From positions 1 through 64,000 of IMG/VR virus record IMGVR_UViG_3300023184_000082: a stretch of 64,000 bases of DNA; one strand, given 5' to 3'. Of the stretch, positions 1 to 10,100 are shown piece by piece. Source of the DNA: a virus. How positions within the stretch are numbered: the stretch's first letter is position 1; each line of letters starts with the position of its first letter. The notes beneath the pieces were generated by a model. The model saw only the letters and a list, made by a program, of their open reading frames with translations, did no database searches and was not told the origin of the DNA. Both the position numbers and the translations under genes were made by a program.

Positions 1-465
1 CATGAGTCGCGACAATGTCTCGACATTGGTGACATCGTACTGGGTGCCAACATACGGATTGATATCAGAGATGCCCTTGTTAATCAATGAAAGTTCCATA
101 GGTTTCTCTGTAGGCTTCTCTGTAGGCTTCTCTGTAGGATAACCGCGAAGTGCATCGAGCCTCTCTGGTGACAGATGTGTGGTTTTCTTACGCGGTGCGG
201 CCGGAGGCGGTGGTGCTTGCAAAGCTCTACGTTCTTCAACTAATCCTCTGAAATCCTTTTGACCAATAGGTCCCGTGTCCTTCATATTCGCCTGGATTTG
301 TCCAACCTTTTCTTCAAATGCCGAAGTATCGGCTTTCACCACTCTTGTCGTAAGCACCTTGTTCGCCCAGAGCTTATCAATAACTTGTTCCTTTGGCATG
401 CGAAGCATGGAGGCAAGATTCGTCACCAACGCATCGTCATAGTAGGACTTCTTAATTCTTTCCAT
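1..465 (-). CDS. Hypothetical protein with PTEK repeats, 3' end outside window
   Basis: This reading frame is open from an ATG at 465 to the left edge, so 155 codons are visible and the C-terminus is missing. The start is preceded by an AGGAGA ribosome site six bases upstream. The N-terminal part (MERIKKSYYDDALVT, then a helix with MLRMPKEQVIDKLW) looks like a small helical domain. It is followed by a proline/alanine-rich stretch (ALQAPPPPAAPRKK) and three tandem PTEK units encoded by a 12-bp direct repeat. I do not recognise a family. It is the last visible gene of the minus-strand cluster, 31 bp downstream of the next gene's stop codon. Confidence 0.7.
   Translation of the reverse strand, partial: MERIKKSYYDDALVTNLASMLRMPKEQVIDKLWANKVLTTRVVKADTSAFEEKVGQIQANMKDTGPIGQKDFRGLVEERRALQAPPPPAAPRKKTTHLSPERLDALRGYPTEKPTEKPTEKPMELSLINKGISDINPYVGTQYDVTNVETLSRLM
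103..138 (-). repeat. 12-bp tandem repeat, three units, coding for PTEK
   Basis: The plus strand shows TTCTCTGTAGGC-type units starting at 103, 115 and 127. On the minus strand they code for three consecutive Pro-Thr-Glu-Lys units in the partial gene at the left edge. Copy number of such repeats can vary by slippage; the peptide is probably a flexible linker. Confidence 0.8.
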
Positions 466-496
466 TGCAATCTCCTATACTCAATAGTATATAGTA

Positions 497-1144
497 CTAC
501 CAGCGCTTGCGTAATGTTTGAGATTTTGCAAGGGCTTCTTCTTTTGACGAAACACCAAAGGTTTGCAATGCGCGAAGCAACCATGTAGGCTCACCACGTT
601 TGTTGCGCAATGCCCCAGGCATGACACCTAGGCGAGCCAATTCGTCGGCAAGATCCCGAGCATTTAGCGCAAGAGACGATTGCGACTCGATGGAGTAGGA
701 TTTTTCAAGATCCACAACAAGTTCTTTTGGCAACTTTTTCTTGTCAATCTTCGCGCCAGAGGAAGTGACCGCCTCAAGCTTGTCTTTCCCTGCCTGACGA
801 AGGACAACCTGATCGTCAGGGTCATCCTTCTTGATCACACGCACGACAACCTTGGTTCGAACGACAGGATGAGGCGTCTCCTCCAGCAAAGCTTCCGGAG
901 GAAGGATCGCCCCATTGGTCATGGAAGCAAACGATGCAATCTTCAAGGGTCGAAAATCGCGTCCTGCGACCGCACGACCATAAGGCTTTAATTTGTGAGA
1001 CCCTTGAGTGGCGCCTCTGGGCCCTTGATTCAATGGGCGATCAGAGCCATCGCCTATGTGAAATCCTCCAACAACAGCGTGACCAGTGCCGGATCTGGGA
1101 CGAAACATCCTCTTGGCAAAAACCAATCGTTTTTCCGTTGACAT
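497..1144 (-). CDS. Hypothetical basic protein, 215 aa
   Basis: The ATG at 1144 has an ideal GGAGG site with a six-base spacer, which supports the start. The first 80 residues are Gly/Arg/Pro-rich and look disordered (MSTEKRLVFAKRMFRPRSG). The middle is a charged segment (RTKVVVRVIKKDDPDDQVVLRQ) that could be a small beta domain. The C-terminal 60 residues form a helical unit ending in SKEEALAKSQTLRKRW. No catalytic motif or membrane segment is visible and I do not recognise a family. It is co-oriented with its neighbours, so it is probably part of one minus-strand transcription unit. Confidence 0.75.
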   Translation of the reverse strand: MSTEKRLVFAKRMFRPRSGTGHAVVGGFHIGDGSDRPLNQGPRGATQGSHKLKPYGRAVAGRDFRPLKIASFASMTNGAILPPEALLEETPHPVVRTKVVVRVIKKDDPDDQVVLRQAGKDKLEAVTSSGAKIDKKKLPKELVVDLEKSYSIESQSSLALNARDLADELARLGVMPGALRNKRGEPTWLLRALQTFGVSSKEEALAKSQTLRKRW

Positions 1145-1178
1145 CGAAAACCTCCAGCAACATCATAGCAAAATGATG

Positions 1179-1361
1179 CTACTTCCTGCCTTTTACCACG
1201 AATTGCTTGTTGTTGTCACCGGACATACGGTTTCTCACAACATCAAGACATGGATCACAGACATCATGTCGTTTTCCAAGCTGAATATTTGCCTTGGGTT
1301 GAATCTCGGCAATGTTCATTGCCTTGTTGATACCACAGTTTGCACACATCTCATTGTCCAT
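1179..1361 (-). CDS. Small zinc-finger-like protein, 60 aa
   Basis: A 60-residue protein with two Cys pairs: CANC at residues 6-9 and CDPC near residue 35, about 26 residues apart. This is the spacing expected of a small treble-clef or zinc-ribbon unit. It ends in a basic tail (KQFVVKGRK). The ATG is preceded by AGGAGG with a six-base spacer. Small CxxC/CxxC proteins are common in phages as DNA- or RNA-polymerase-binding factors, but nothing here fixes a specific role. It lies in the minus-strand cluster, downstream of a 113-bp intergenic segment that may carry its own control signals. Confidence 0.75.
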   Translation of the reverse strand: MDNEMCANCGINKAMNIAEIQPKANIQLGKRHDVCDPCLDVVRNRMSGDNNKQFVVKGRK

Positions 1362-1394
1362 CCGGATCCTCCTGAAAAATTTATGAACACTCTC

Positions 1395-1485
1395 TAACCC
1401 CTTAGTAAGAATACTTTATTCTCCTCTTTATGATAAATCCGGGAATACCCGTGAGGGGTAAGTATATATATTCTTTAAGGGGTTA
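1395..1485. repeat. Perfect 10-bp inverted repeat in an intergenic gap
   Basis: TAACCCCTTA at 1395-1404 and TAAGGGGTTA at 1476-1485 are perfect reverse complements about 70 bp apart. Between them lies a short CGGG-AATA-CCCG stem and several AT-rich TATA-like strings. The right arm overlaps the stop codon of the next minus-strand gene. It may be a long-range hairpin, a pair of operator half-sites or a terminator/attenuator. No U-tract follows either arm clearly. Confidence 0.45.
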
Positions 1486-1726
1486 CTGTATCAAGAAAGG
1501 AAAATTCAGATTCCGTAGGGTCAAACAGTTCAACAACAACACGATACTTCTTTGAGCTTCCCAATGTTGTTGTTTTGATATCCTGAAGAATTTTTTTTGC
1601 TTGGAACTTGCTGATTGATGCTGGTAGTTTTTCATTTTCCTGATATTCAAAACTGTCAGCATAAAATGATACGGACTTATCAAATAACGCATGTGAATGG
1701 TTATTTACTAACGATATTCTAATCAT
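1475..1726 (-). CDS. Hypothetical protein, 83 aa
   Basis: The ATG at 1726 is preceded by GGAG with a six-base spacer. The sequence alternates short strands and helices (MIRISLVNNHSHALFDKSV, later KKYRVVVELFDPTE), consistent with a small alpha/beta fold. There are no cysteines, signal peptide or membrane segment. It begins 11 bp after the stop of the gene upstream, so it is in the same transcription unit. I do not recognise a family. Confidence 0.7.
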   Translation of the reverse strand: MIRISLVNNHSHALFDKSVSFYADSFEYQENEKLPASISKFQAKKILQDIKTTTLGSSKKYRVVVELFDPTESEFSFLDTVTP

Positions 1727-1737
1727 GGCGATCTCCG

Positions 1738-2106
1738 TTACACCTTTACGGCACTAGCTGAAAGCAACGTGGTGAGGAGACCGTCCGGAAGGTGTTCTCT
1801 CATCCAGTTTGCGTAGCTGGCATAATTTTTTTCTCTACTGGCAATTTTCTCCTGGGTTCGCTGTTCGACTTGTGCCCATTGCTCCAGTATAGCAGACAGC
1901 ATCTCGCGATTTTCCGCAAAATTTTCCGGCACTGGCGCGTATTGTTCCGTACCGTCAGCCTCCACGATGATGCGACGGTTCCTTCTTGGCACCAGTGCCA
2001 TGCCCAGTACCGACAAGCCGTAGGTATATTCTATCTCGTCCCGGATGATCATGCCATCCGGCATGACAATTTCCCACACATCAATGATTGGTTCAGACAG
2101 ATTCAT
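1738..2106 (-). CDS. Hypothetical protein, 122 aa
   Basis: I take the ATG at 2106 (MNLSEPIIDVWEIVM), which follows a purine-rich GAGAGAGAAAG ribosome site. An upstream in-frame TTG at 2127 has no such site. The gene overlaps the end of the preceding gene by 14 bp, a sign of translational coupling. The first half has beta-strand character (DVWEIVMPDGMIIRDEIEY; RRIIVEADGTEQY); the second half is a long charged helix (EQWAQVEQRTQEKIASREK). Function unknown. Confidence 0.7.
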   Translation of the reverse strand: MNLSEPIIDVWEIVMPDGMIIRDEIEYTYGLSVLGMALVPRRNRRIIVEADGTEQYAPVPENFAENREMLSAILEQWAQVEQRTQEKIASREKNYASYANWMREHLPDGLLTTLLSASAVKV

Positions 2107-3181
2107 CTTTCTCTCTCTCGTCGCCAAAATAGAATTTCAGCACTTTCAGGATGTCAGTTTTGGAAAACTTTGCCAATTTATCCAAGTCGATTGGTGCGCC
2201 ACGCTTTTGTGCCTCCTTGATCAGGTTTGCCACATGATCTGGCAACTTGGCTAACGATTGCTTTGTTGTCTTGGTAGCCTCCACGATGTCCACCGGCGCG
2301 TTCATTGCCATCAGGCTTTCGTAGGCATCATCGCGATCAGGATGATCATTGGTGATGAGATCTCGAATGAGTGGAGCTTTCATGTCGCGCAGCAAGTCTT
2401 CCGCCTCGATATGTTGCCGCGGATCGAGCATCGTGATGTCCATTGGCATGCCCATTTGTCCAAGCATGAGCAAGGCTTCTTTCTGGTCTCCACTTTCATG
2501 CTTGTCATGAACAGGTTTCTTGATGTCGTGTACATGCTCCCAGCGAATGTTCCGTGTTTTTTCATCGGAATCCTTTACGGAAATTCCATGTTTTCCCAAG
2601 GAAAGTATCTGGCACCATTGAGGACTGTCGTGATCAAATGGATGCTGGACAAAAGCGAATGATCCTTGTGCAAGGTCAGGATGAAACAACCAGTTCTCTT
2701 TTGAAACGGGAACATTCTTTTTTCCCGCCATTATGGCAAGCGAAATGGTGGGCGATGCAGAAGAACCAGCGCTTCCGGGAGACGGGATGTCTGCTTTGGG
2801 AGGACCATAATGCCGCGTGGTTTTTCCGGCAGGTCGCATTCCTGCGCCAACATGTCCGACAAACTTGTCCGAAGAAGGAAGCGCCACGGGTCTTGTTTGT
2901 GGAGCCCTCGTTGCGCCCAAGCCTTTTTCAAATCCTTCTTCCTGCTGGACATAGTTGACAAATTGAAACGCGTCCAGAAGAAAAGAAAAACTTTTTTTCA
3001 ATCCATCCAACGATCTTTGTTGCAAGGCTTGATGTTCCACAATTCCTTGCTGATCAAAAATGGTATATTCTTTATGGATACTGGAGTCATGACCGTTTTG
3101 CTGGATATCCGCAATGGATTTCCTGAGTGTATTTGCAGTTCTTGAGTATACCGAAGTCTTTTTTTCTAGGATAACACCCAT
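2093..3181 (-). CDS. Hypothetical protein with repeated Pro-x-Asp-hydrophobic motifs, 362 aa
   Basis: The start at 3181 (MGVILEKKTSVYS) is preferred because an AAGGA site lies eight bases upstream. The ATG at 3187 would sit only two bases from it, and the longer frame would run into the divergent gene. The N-terminal 90 residues are helical. A Pro/Gly/Ser-rich linker follows (GPPKADIPSPGSAGSS), then a compact domain with conserved-looking Trp and His. The C-terminal third carries repeating units around MPMDITML, APVDIVEA and APIDLDKL, each followed by a helix, which resembles a helical-repeat scaffold. I do not recognise a family. It is the first gene of the minus-strand cluster. Confidence 0.7.
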   Translation of the reverse strand: MGVILEKKTSVYSRTANTLRKSIADIQQNGHDSSIHKEYTIFDQQGIVEHQALQQRSLDGLKKSFSFLLDAFQFVNYVQQEEGFEKGLGATRAPQTRPVALPSSDKFVGHVGAGMRPAGKTTRHYGPPKADIPSPGSAGSSASPTISLAIMAGKKNVPVSKENWLFHPDLAQGSFAFVQHPFDHDSPQWCQILSLGKHGISVKDSDEKTRNIRWEHVHDIKKPVHDKHESGDQKEALLMLGQMGMPMDITMLDPRQHIEAEDLLRDMKAPLIRDLITNDHPDRDDAYESLMAMNAPVDIVEATKTTKQSLAKLPDHVANLIKEAQKRGAPIDLDKLAKFSKTDILKVLKFYFGDEREKDESV

Positions 3182-3212
3182 TTGCATGATCCTTCTTGCA
3201 ATAATCAAAAAA

Positions 3213-3221
3213 AGTATATCA
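3213..3221 (-). promoter_or_regulatory. Candidate extended -10 promoter for the minus-strand cluster
   Basis: On the minus strand the sequence reads TGATATACT, an extended -10 element (TGn plus TATACT). It lies about 26 bp upstream of the start codon at 3181, leaving a short leader with the ribosome site. No good -35 box is visible at 16-18 bp, which is typical of extended -10 promoters. It sits in the 55-bp divergent gap, the natural place for a promoter. Similar TGnTATACT elements occur at 16737 and 47878. Confidence 0.5.
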
Positions 3222-3236
3222 CAAGAAAGATGTCCA

Positions 3237-3629
3237 ATGAGAGTATCGTTGACAAGGCAAGACAATCCGGAAGATGATCCAGACATCGTTGTACATGGAG
3301 CAAGACCACAAAGAACAAAGGTTCCGTCTTGCGGAACATGCACTAAGCGGTTCAATTGCATAATACTCAATTATTCATTGGCATCAATGCAAGTGCTCAT
3401 GCCAATGCCCACCAAGTCAACCCAGATTATTCTGGACAAAAACGGAAGGCCCGTTGAATCACAGGAAAGTTTTTTCCCATTCCCCATGCCGTGCAGAGGT
3501 GAGGCGTACTCACCAAACACCAACGTTGATTTCGAAAACAATCCCCTTGTGCAACGTCTCGGTCTTGTAAACGTCTCCGATCCTGTCTCGTATTATGATC
3601 ACGAAAAAAAACTCAAGGAAAACGAATGA
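3237..3629 (+). CDS. Hypothetical Cys-containing protein, 130 aa
   Basis: The ATG at 3237 (MRVSLTRQDNPEDD) is the first start that does not run into the divergent gene. Its ribosome site (GAAAGA) is weak. A cysteine cluster CGTCTKRFNC follows an acidic N-terminus and could bind a metal. The C-terminal part is rich in Pro and Phe (SFFPFPMPC) and ends in a charged helix. The stop codon overlaps the next start (ATGA), so the two genes are translationally coupled. No family recognised. Confidence 0.65.
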   Translation: MRVSLTRQDNPEDDPDIVVHGARPQRTKVPSCGTCTKRFNCIILNYSLASMQVLMPMPTKSTQIILDKNGRPVESQESFFPFPMPCRGEAYSPNTNVDFENNPLVQRLGLVNVSDPVSYYDHEKKLKENE

Positions 3630-4093
3630 TGGATTACGAAGGGCTGATGACATTTGCAACAATTTCCTACGCGCCCATATTGGCGTCGGTAGCAACTTTT
3701 ACAGTAAATAAACTGTGGCAGGCACAGGCTGCAAAAAAAAACCGCAGCATATCATTGGATGTTGCGGAACAGCGTTCCCTGTACGAAAAACAGAAAAATC
3801 TTACCGAAGAAGTTAACGTGCTTCTTTCTGCAAACAAATCTTATCGGGAAGAAATCAAAAAAGATCTTGATTCATTGAAAAACGAATTGGAGGAGTCCAC
3901 ATCTTTTCATCGCAAAGAAATGGAAATGATGAAGAAAGAATATGAGGAAGAAATCCAGAGGTTGCGCACAAAAATATCAGAACTGGCTTCAGAACTGTTA
4001 ACATACAGGAGAGAAAACGGCGCGTTGCATCTTTTGCTGAGCGAACGAGGCATAGAAGTTCCATCATGGGTAAAGAAATCTACGGACAAGTGA
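3626..4093 (+). CDS. N-terminally anchored coiled-coil protein, 155 aa
   Basis: The gene overlaps its upstream neighbour by 4 bp. Residues 7-30 (TFATISYAPILASVATFTVNK) form a weakly hydrophobic segment that could span or touch the membrane. Residues 45-130 are a long, strongly charged coiled coil with heptad spacing (KNELEES, HRKEMEMMKKEYEEE). The C-terminus is a short helix with RRENGALHLLLSERG. This layout is seen in phage inner-membrane, spanin-like or virion rod proteins, but there is no lipobox or holin signature, so the role stays open. The giant helicase gene begins seven bases after its stop. Confidence 0.7.
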   Translation: MMDYEGLMTFATISYAPILASVATFTVNKLWQAQAAKKNRSISLDVAEQRSLYEKQKNLTEEVNVLLSANKSYREEIKKDLDSLKNELEESTSFHRKEMEMMKKEYEEEIQRLRTKISELASELLTYRRENGALHLLLSERGIEVPSWVKKSTDK

Positions 4094-4100
4094 GGAATTA

Positions 4101-7100
4101 ATGGTTGTTGTTTTCAGAAAATCAGAAGAAGGCCCAAGCTCGCGTTCAGTTCCGCTTGGATTTTTTGGCTCAAGTACGCCAAGAAGACCAGCCGCGCCGA
4201 AAGTGGATGTGTCACCCGAGCCAGTTGCGGAACCTGCTGCGCCCCCGGAGGCGCGTCCTGAATCAAGGCACTTGCCGGTTGAATACATCGGCAATGCGCG
4301 AGGAAGGCGTCAGGCATCACGAGTGACGGGCCGAGGCATTGCACCTCCAACAAACTTGGCTATTGCGGAAGCGCTGACAAAGGTACGCGCAAAAGACGGG
4401 GGACCATTGGGTGTTTCAAGGTATACTGGATTGGCGCCTGATAGACTTCGTGTGGATGACGACGCTGATGCAATAACCGATTTGTACAAGCCAGGCGCAA
4501 ATCAACCCGTTGTTCTTGGTGCAACGCTTAATCGCGTGGCCACAGCGCCAGGCGTGTTCAATTTGAATCCCACTATGGATACCTCCATTGCTGGAATTCA
4601 ATCAGCCAATGGAGACGAGATTGCTCCAGAAATAAACGGAAATCTCGTGCGAGTGCTGCGTCATCATCTGCACGTCGAGAGCGATGGAACCACGGCGCGT
4701 CTGAAACATATTGACGCCCCTGGTGCCGCAAGAGTGGAAGCTCTTTTCCCGAGACTTGGACCGTTTGGAGTACATCAGGCAAGACAGGAAATTGAAGATT
4801 CTCGGACCGGTGCTGAAGGAGATCAATCCGGAACATCAAGAATGGTCTTGATGCCAAGTGAAAATGGTTTCAAGTTTGTGCGCGGATTACCACCTGTTGT
4901 TCCCGGAACAGACGATTTTCGGGATAATGGAATTTTGCATCCAGCGCATACGCTCGGTGTTCCATTGTTTGCTGGTGTGGCACAGGGAGCAAACAACATA
5001 TCAGGGACAAAGACCTCGGTCACTGGCAAACCACAAAGAGATGTTTATTCAACAAAGCCGTTTTTGGAAGAGGCGCAAGAAGTACTTAGCATAATCAAAG
5101 CCAAAACAATTGAATTAGAAAAACCAACAACAACAGCAAGCGAAAGAGAACGACTTCAAGCGGAAATTACCAAATTGCATTCGGCAAGACAATTGATGCT
5201 AAACCCTGACGTTGCGGCTGGTTTTCGAGATGCCTTGTTTGCTGGAAGCAATCAACTTGGAAGAAGGTACATCGGATTGGCTCCAGGAGTATTTGGTGGG
5301 CCATCGTCTCCTCAGGAATGGAACAGTGCGGAAGAGCGCAAGGCAGCATACGCAACTATCGAATCCTCGCGCTCCATGTTATCACGAGGCATGCACAATG
5401 GATTGTTCCCATTTCTTCATGAAGATGGAATGAAGAGGATATTTGCAAAGCAGTCGGTCGATATTGATGGAAAACCAGCAGTCAACAGCGAGTTCTTCGA
5501 TGTTGTTGGAACAAGGGCAACATTAGAGGTTCCTGTCTTGCCAAACACTTCACACGCTCCTGATGCAATGAAAACACACATTGTAAATGCCTCGCGTCTT
5601 TTTGCTCCTATCAGGGCGACCATGGATGATTCGGTATTATTTCTTAACCCAAATGACGAGCAGAAAGGCGAATACAAACCGGCTTATGTAGTCATGACAA
5701 TAAATTCAAGGTCTACATCCGGAAAAACAACGAGTCTTAGAATTCTGGACGATCCAAGATTGCGATATAGGGCATCAACATTGGCGTCAGGATTGCAAAG
5801 TTTTTCTCATTGGGGGGTTGCCCTTACGGATCAAGGCGCGGGACACAGTCGCGCAATAACCTATTGGAGTCAAAAATTAGCAGAAACAACGCGGAAACTT
5901 ATTCTTCAAAAAGGAACTTCTGCGCAATACGACGTTTTTGCTGATCCTGAAATCATAGAAATCAACAAGAAATTAAATGCTGCCAAAGCAGCGCAAATAA
6001 AAACGGATACCGAAGTTGCCAGACGCAAAGACGGAAAGAGACCAAGGGGATTCAAGGAATCAATTGGCACCAAGGAAAATCCAATACAATTGCCAATGGC
6101 AGGATATGGAGGATTATCCTCAACACCGGTTCCCATTTTGGATCCCAAAACGGAAATTTCCGGACAATTGTATGCGTTTAATCCCCTTGTTCCCGGTCAA
6201 TCAATCAGCGCTATTTCAATGCATCCATCTTCAGTTGACAACGTTACTGGATTGACTGAATCGCCATGGTACAGATTGCAAACAGACCGCAAATTAACCC
6301 CCTCAAAAGATTCGGAAAAATTGTCTCAAGAAGTTTTATCGCAAGAATCCTTGGCACAATCCGGACTTCGCGCTCTGGTGATCAGTCAAGGAGTGGATGG
6401 TTACGCAATGGTCTTGAAATCACCAGACGGACATGTGATACAAGCACATGGATTTCAATGGAGCCCTGCGGTTCTTGCAGTTCATCCACCAATATTCCGC
6501 GACAAGTCGGGCACAACACTTCCAAGTGGATCATTGTTTGGTGCTGCAATTTCAAACACGGTGGAAACATTCAACAGGTCAGTAGAAGAATATGGTCATA
6601 TTCGCAGAATTCAATCACAAATAATTTATGATGACGACGATAAGGAAACTGAACAGGCAGACATCTTGGGCAAGGCAATTGAAAAAAGAGAAGATCCATT
6701 TGCCTTATACAGGGAAACTCCCTTATGGAGCCCTGTGTTTGACAAAAATGGGGATCCAATCCCTGGTCAATTTGAGCAATCGCCCAACCACAATTCACTG
6801 ACAATGTCGGATCCGGGACATTACGCGCTTGACGATTTTGGCGTATGGAGATTTTTTTCGGGCATAAGCAGTGATACTGCAATGGAATATGGAATTCATA
6901 ATTTTCCTACAAAAATGATGAGGGGCGGAGTAAATCATGATGCATTCTATCCTCACGACGTTGGGGGCAAATCCCGATGGAACAGAAAAACAACAAGGAC
7001 GACCGGTGTCGATGAATCATGGCCAGACAGGGGTGGTGATTCTGGTTGGGCGGTGCCGGGACAACGGTTTTCTTACGACAGGTTCAATGGCACTCCTGAA

Positions 7101-10100
7101 CGATATGTGCTGACAGGAGATGCTGTTCGTCAGTATCAAATTGCCAATCCTGAAAGAAGGGCCCTGTCCGACAGGATTTCACGGGAAATATATGATTTGC
7201 AAATGCAGCGTCATTCAATGGCTTCCGGACGATATACAGTTATTGCACAAAGAGAACGCACAAAATCAACACGCAAGTTGGGCAAATACAGCGAAGACAC
7301 AAAAAAAGATTGGGAAACAGTTGCAACAAAATGGGCAACGACAACATTTATGGAAAACATTCCTACGATCAGCAGCGCGGAAAACGATCCAAACAGAAAT
7401 AGCATGCCGGTAGCGGAATTTCTCGCGGAGGGAATAAAAACATTTCTTTGCCAAGATCAGCAGTTTATTCATCATTTTTCCCAAAATATTGAAAAACCAG
7501 AAATACAAGAAGCAATAGCTTCGGTTCTCTGTCAAAAATTTGGTGTAGCCTCATTGGAAGATCTTGATGCTCAAACCAAGGAATTGATCAATACAACAAT
7601 GAAGGAAGCAACAAGTAACGCAACAACAATCAGGGAAAAAGAAGAAAAAGACAAGGATAATGAAATTGAAGATTTGGTTATTACTGACTTGCATGGTCAG
7701 GATATTGTTACTGGATCATATCGGTTATTTTCGAGACCCGCAAAAGGTGCGGTCCATATGCCGTGTGCACTCATGGATAACGACGACAAAGAAACAATAT
7801 TGTTTTTCCCAAGAGATCCAGAAGACAAGAATAATCTTTTCTTGGGAATGCGAGCAGGCAATCGCATTGAATGGGTAGATGGAAAAAAGGTAATTTCAAA
7901 CGCAATTCCAGAAAACAGGGGCGATCACAACTCGCCAATTTTCATAAAATCAGTTTCAGTTACTCCCAATGGATCATATTGCACACTTTCAAAATCCCAA
8001 GAAATGTTTTCGGACGAATTAAAAGCGCACATTGAACAGTATAATCCCACAAAAACAAAAACAGACGGCTCGCTTTTAGTTCGCATTTCACAAGATGAAC
8101 TTGTTCCAATTTTGCCTTCGCAAATCCGTCCGTACGACGGATTTATCGAGCAGCATGGAGAAGAGCTTCCATCGAGCTTATTCACAAACATGTTGCTTTC
8201 GAAAAAACAAAGAGAATCAGCAGAAAAAGAAAATAACAATGAAACTATAAGAGAAGAAATTATTCGCTATCTTAACAATGTGGCAACAAAAAGAGATCCG
8301 CTGCAAGCAAGTGGCGTTGACGCAAATGGAAATATCATTCCAAATGAGCGTTCCGGATTCTTGAGAAAAATAGGAATAGATATTGGCGTAGAAGATTCTC
8401 ACTATATGTTTGCAAGCATGAATCCGGATGATTACACATGGATAAAGGAATCAATTCCTGAAACCATTGATTTGCAGGATCCAATGTATTACTTGGCATC
8501 AAGAATAACGCCGAATACTACTGGAAGTTTCAATGCAATCAGGAAATCTCGACAAAGCGCGGATCAGCAGGATTACAACATACAGCTTTGGTCCTTGAAT
8601 AACATGCAAAAAGTTGCTCGCGCCCTTGTTGTGAAACGAGCAGATGCAATTAACGGAAAATATGATGTCAAATCACTTGTGGTTCCATCAAAATATACCG
8701 ATGATGAAGATCAAGAGATTACTCTGGAAGCTGATGATGATTACAAAAAAATCATGCAAGAAGATGATGATATTCCCATTGAACACTTGAAAGATCCCAA
8801 TCAGGCAATGCAAACGCTTATCTTGGCGTTGGAAATGGATGCATTCAGGTCAATAACTCCTCATGGAAAAGGCGGCTATGACGAAAAGGGAAATGCCGAT
8901 TCAGATGGCGAGTACGATGAGCATGGCAATCATATCCTTGAGTTCATTGAAATTCCAAAAGAAATTACTGACATTTCACAAAATTCAGCAATGAAACAAT
9001 TCAAAGATGCATACGGATATGCAATTAGTGATCAATACATAAAGTTGATAGGCATGAATGGATTGCTTTCCGAACTATTGAATTCAAGAAATGAAGAAAC
9101 CTTATCAGATTTGAAATCCGTGCATCCAGAAATCGGAGCAATGTTTGAGAAAGCTCTTAATATTTCAGACAGATATGCAAAAACAAATGACAAGGAAGAA
9201 AAATCCAGACTTAGGACAGAAGGTTTGGAAATTAGTCAAGATATTGTCTATGCGCAAATGTCCGATGTGTTCAAGCGAATAAAAGGATATAGCGCTCTTT
9301 CTCCATTGCAAAAACTGGCTTTTGTCGAGCTTGACAACGTCGGAATTGTGGGAAATTTCAACAAGCTTCGCATGGGTGTGCCAAAATCATCGTATCAACT
9401 TGACGGAACTGACGTTTCAGACGAGCAATGTCAAGAGGCAGCGCTGGTGATTCATGGATTGGCTTCAAGTTCTGTTGCGGGAAACCACATGGCTAACAAC
9501 AAGGGATTGTATCGATCAGACGGAACTCAAAAAATAGAAATTATGCAACATCAAATCAACCCCGACGCTTTTCAAGCGGTATTCATCAAAGGCAAACTGA
9601 CACATGTTCGCGCATTGGATTACCCAGAAATAGACCCAAAGATAAGAGATCTTGCAAAATTGTCTGAACAAGTGGCATTTAAGGGAAATCCTTCCGAGGC
9701 AAAACTTGATGAAATGATAAAAATCATTGCAGATTATCCAGAATGTCAAGCAGAATTGATCAAGGCAAAAAATACATTCATGGACAGAGGAGAATTATCA
9801 AGGACAGATAGATTAAAGATCATACAAACAGTAGGTGTCAGACTTGGTCTTTCTCCCGAAGACTTGCCATACGGAATGCTCAAGAACATAAAAGATAACA
9901 TCACAACTGCGATGGCGTTGACTGTTGCATCCCAAGCGCAAATGCATGCCATGTGGACACACCGCAAACAAGAAGATCAATTGACTGCAGGTCAAGAAAA
10001 ACCAATCAAAAGACCAGGCTTGGGAGTTACGTTGAATGCGTTGCCTCTTGGATTAAGCGGAGAACATCAAGCGCTTGCCGATCACGGTCATTCCGATGGT

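Noticed and set aside
1162-1170. TGCTATGAT on the minus strand as a promoter for the gene starting at 1144
   Set aside because: Transcription would start at the ribosome site itself, leaving no usable leader.
3182-3370. Longer N-terminus of the minus-strand protein that ends at 2093
   Set aside because: It would overlap the divergent plus-strand gene and the intergenic control region; AAGGA supports the start at 3181.
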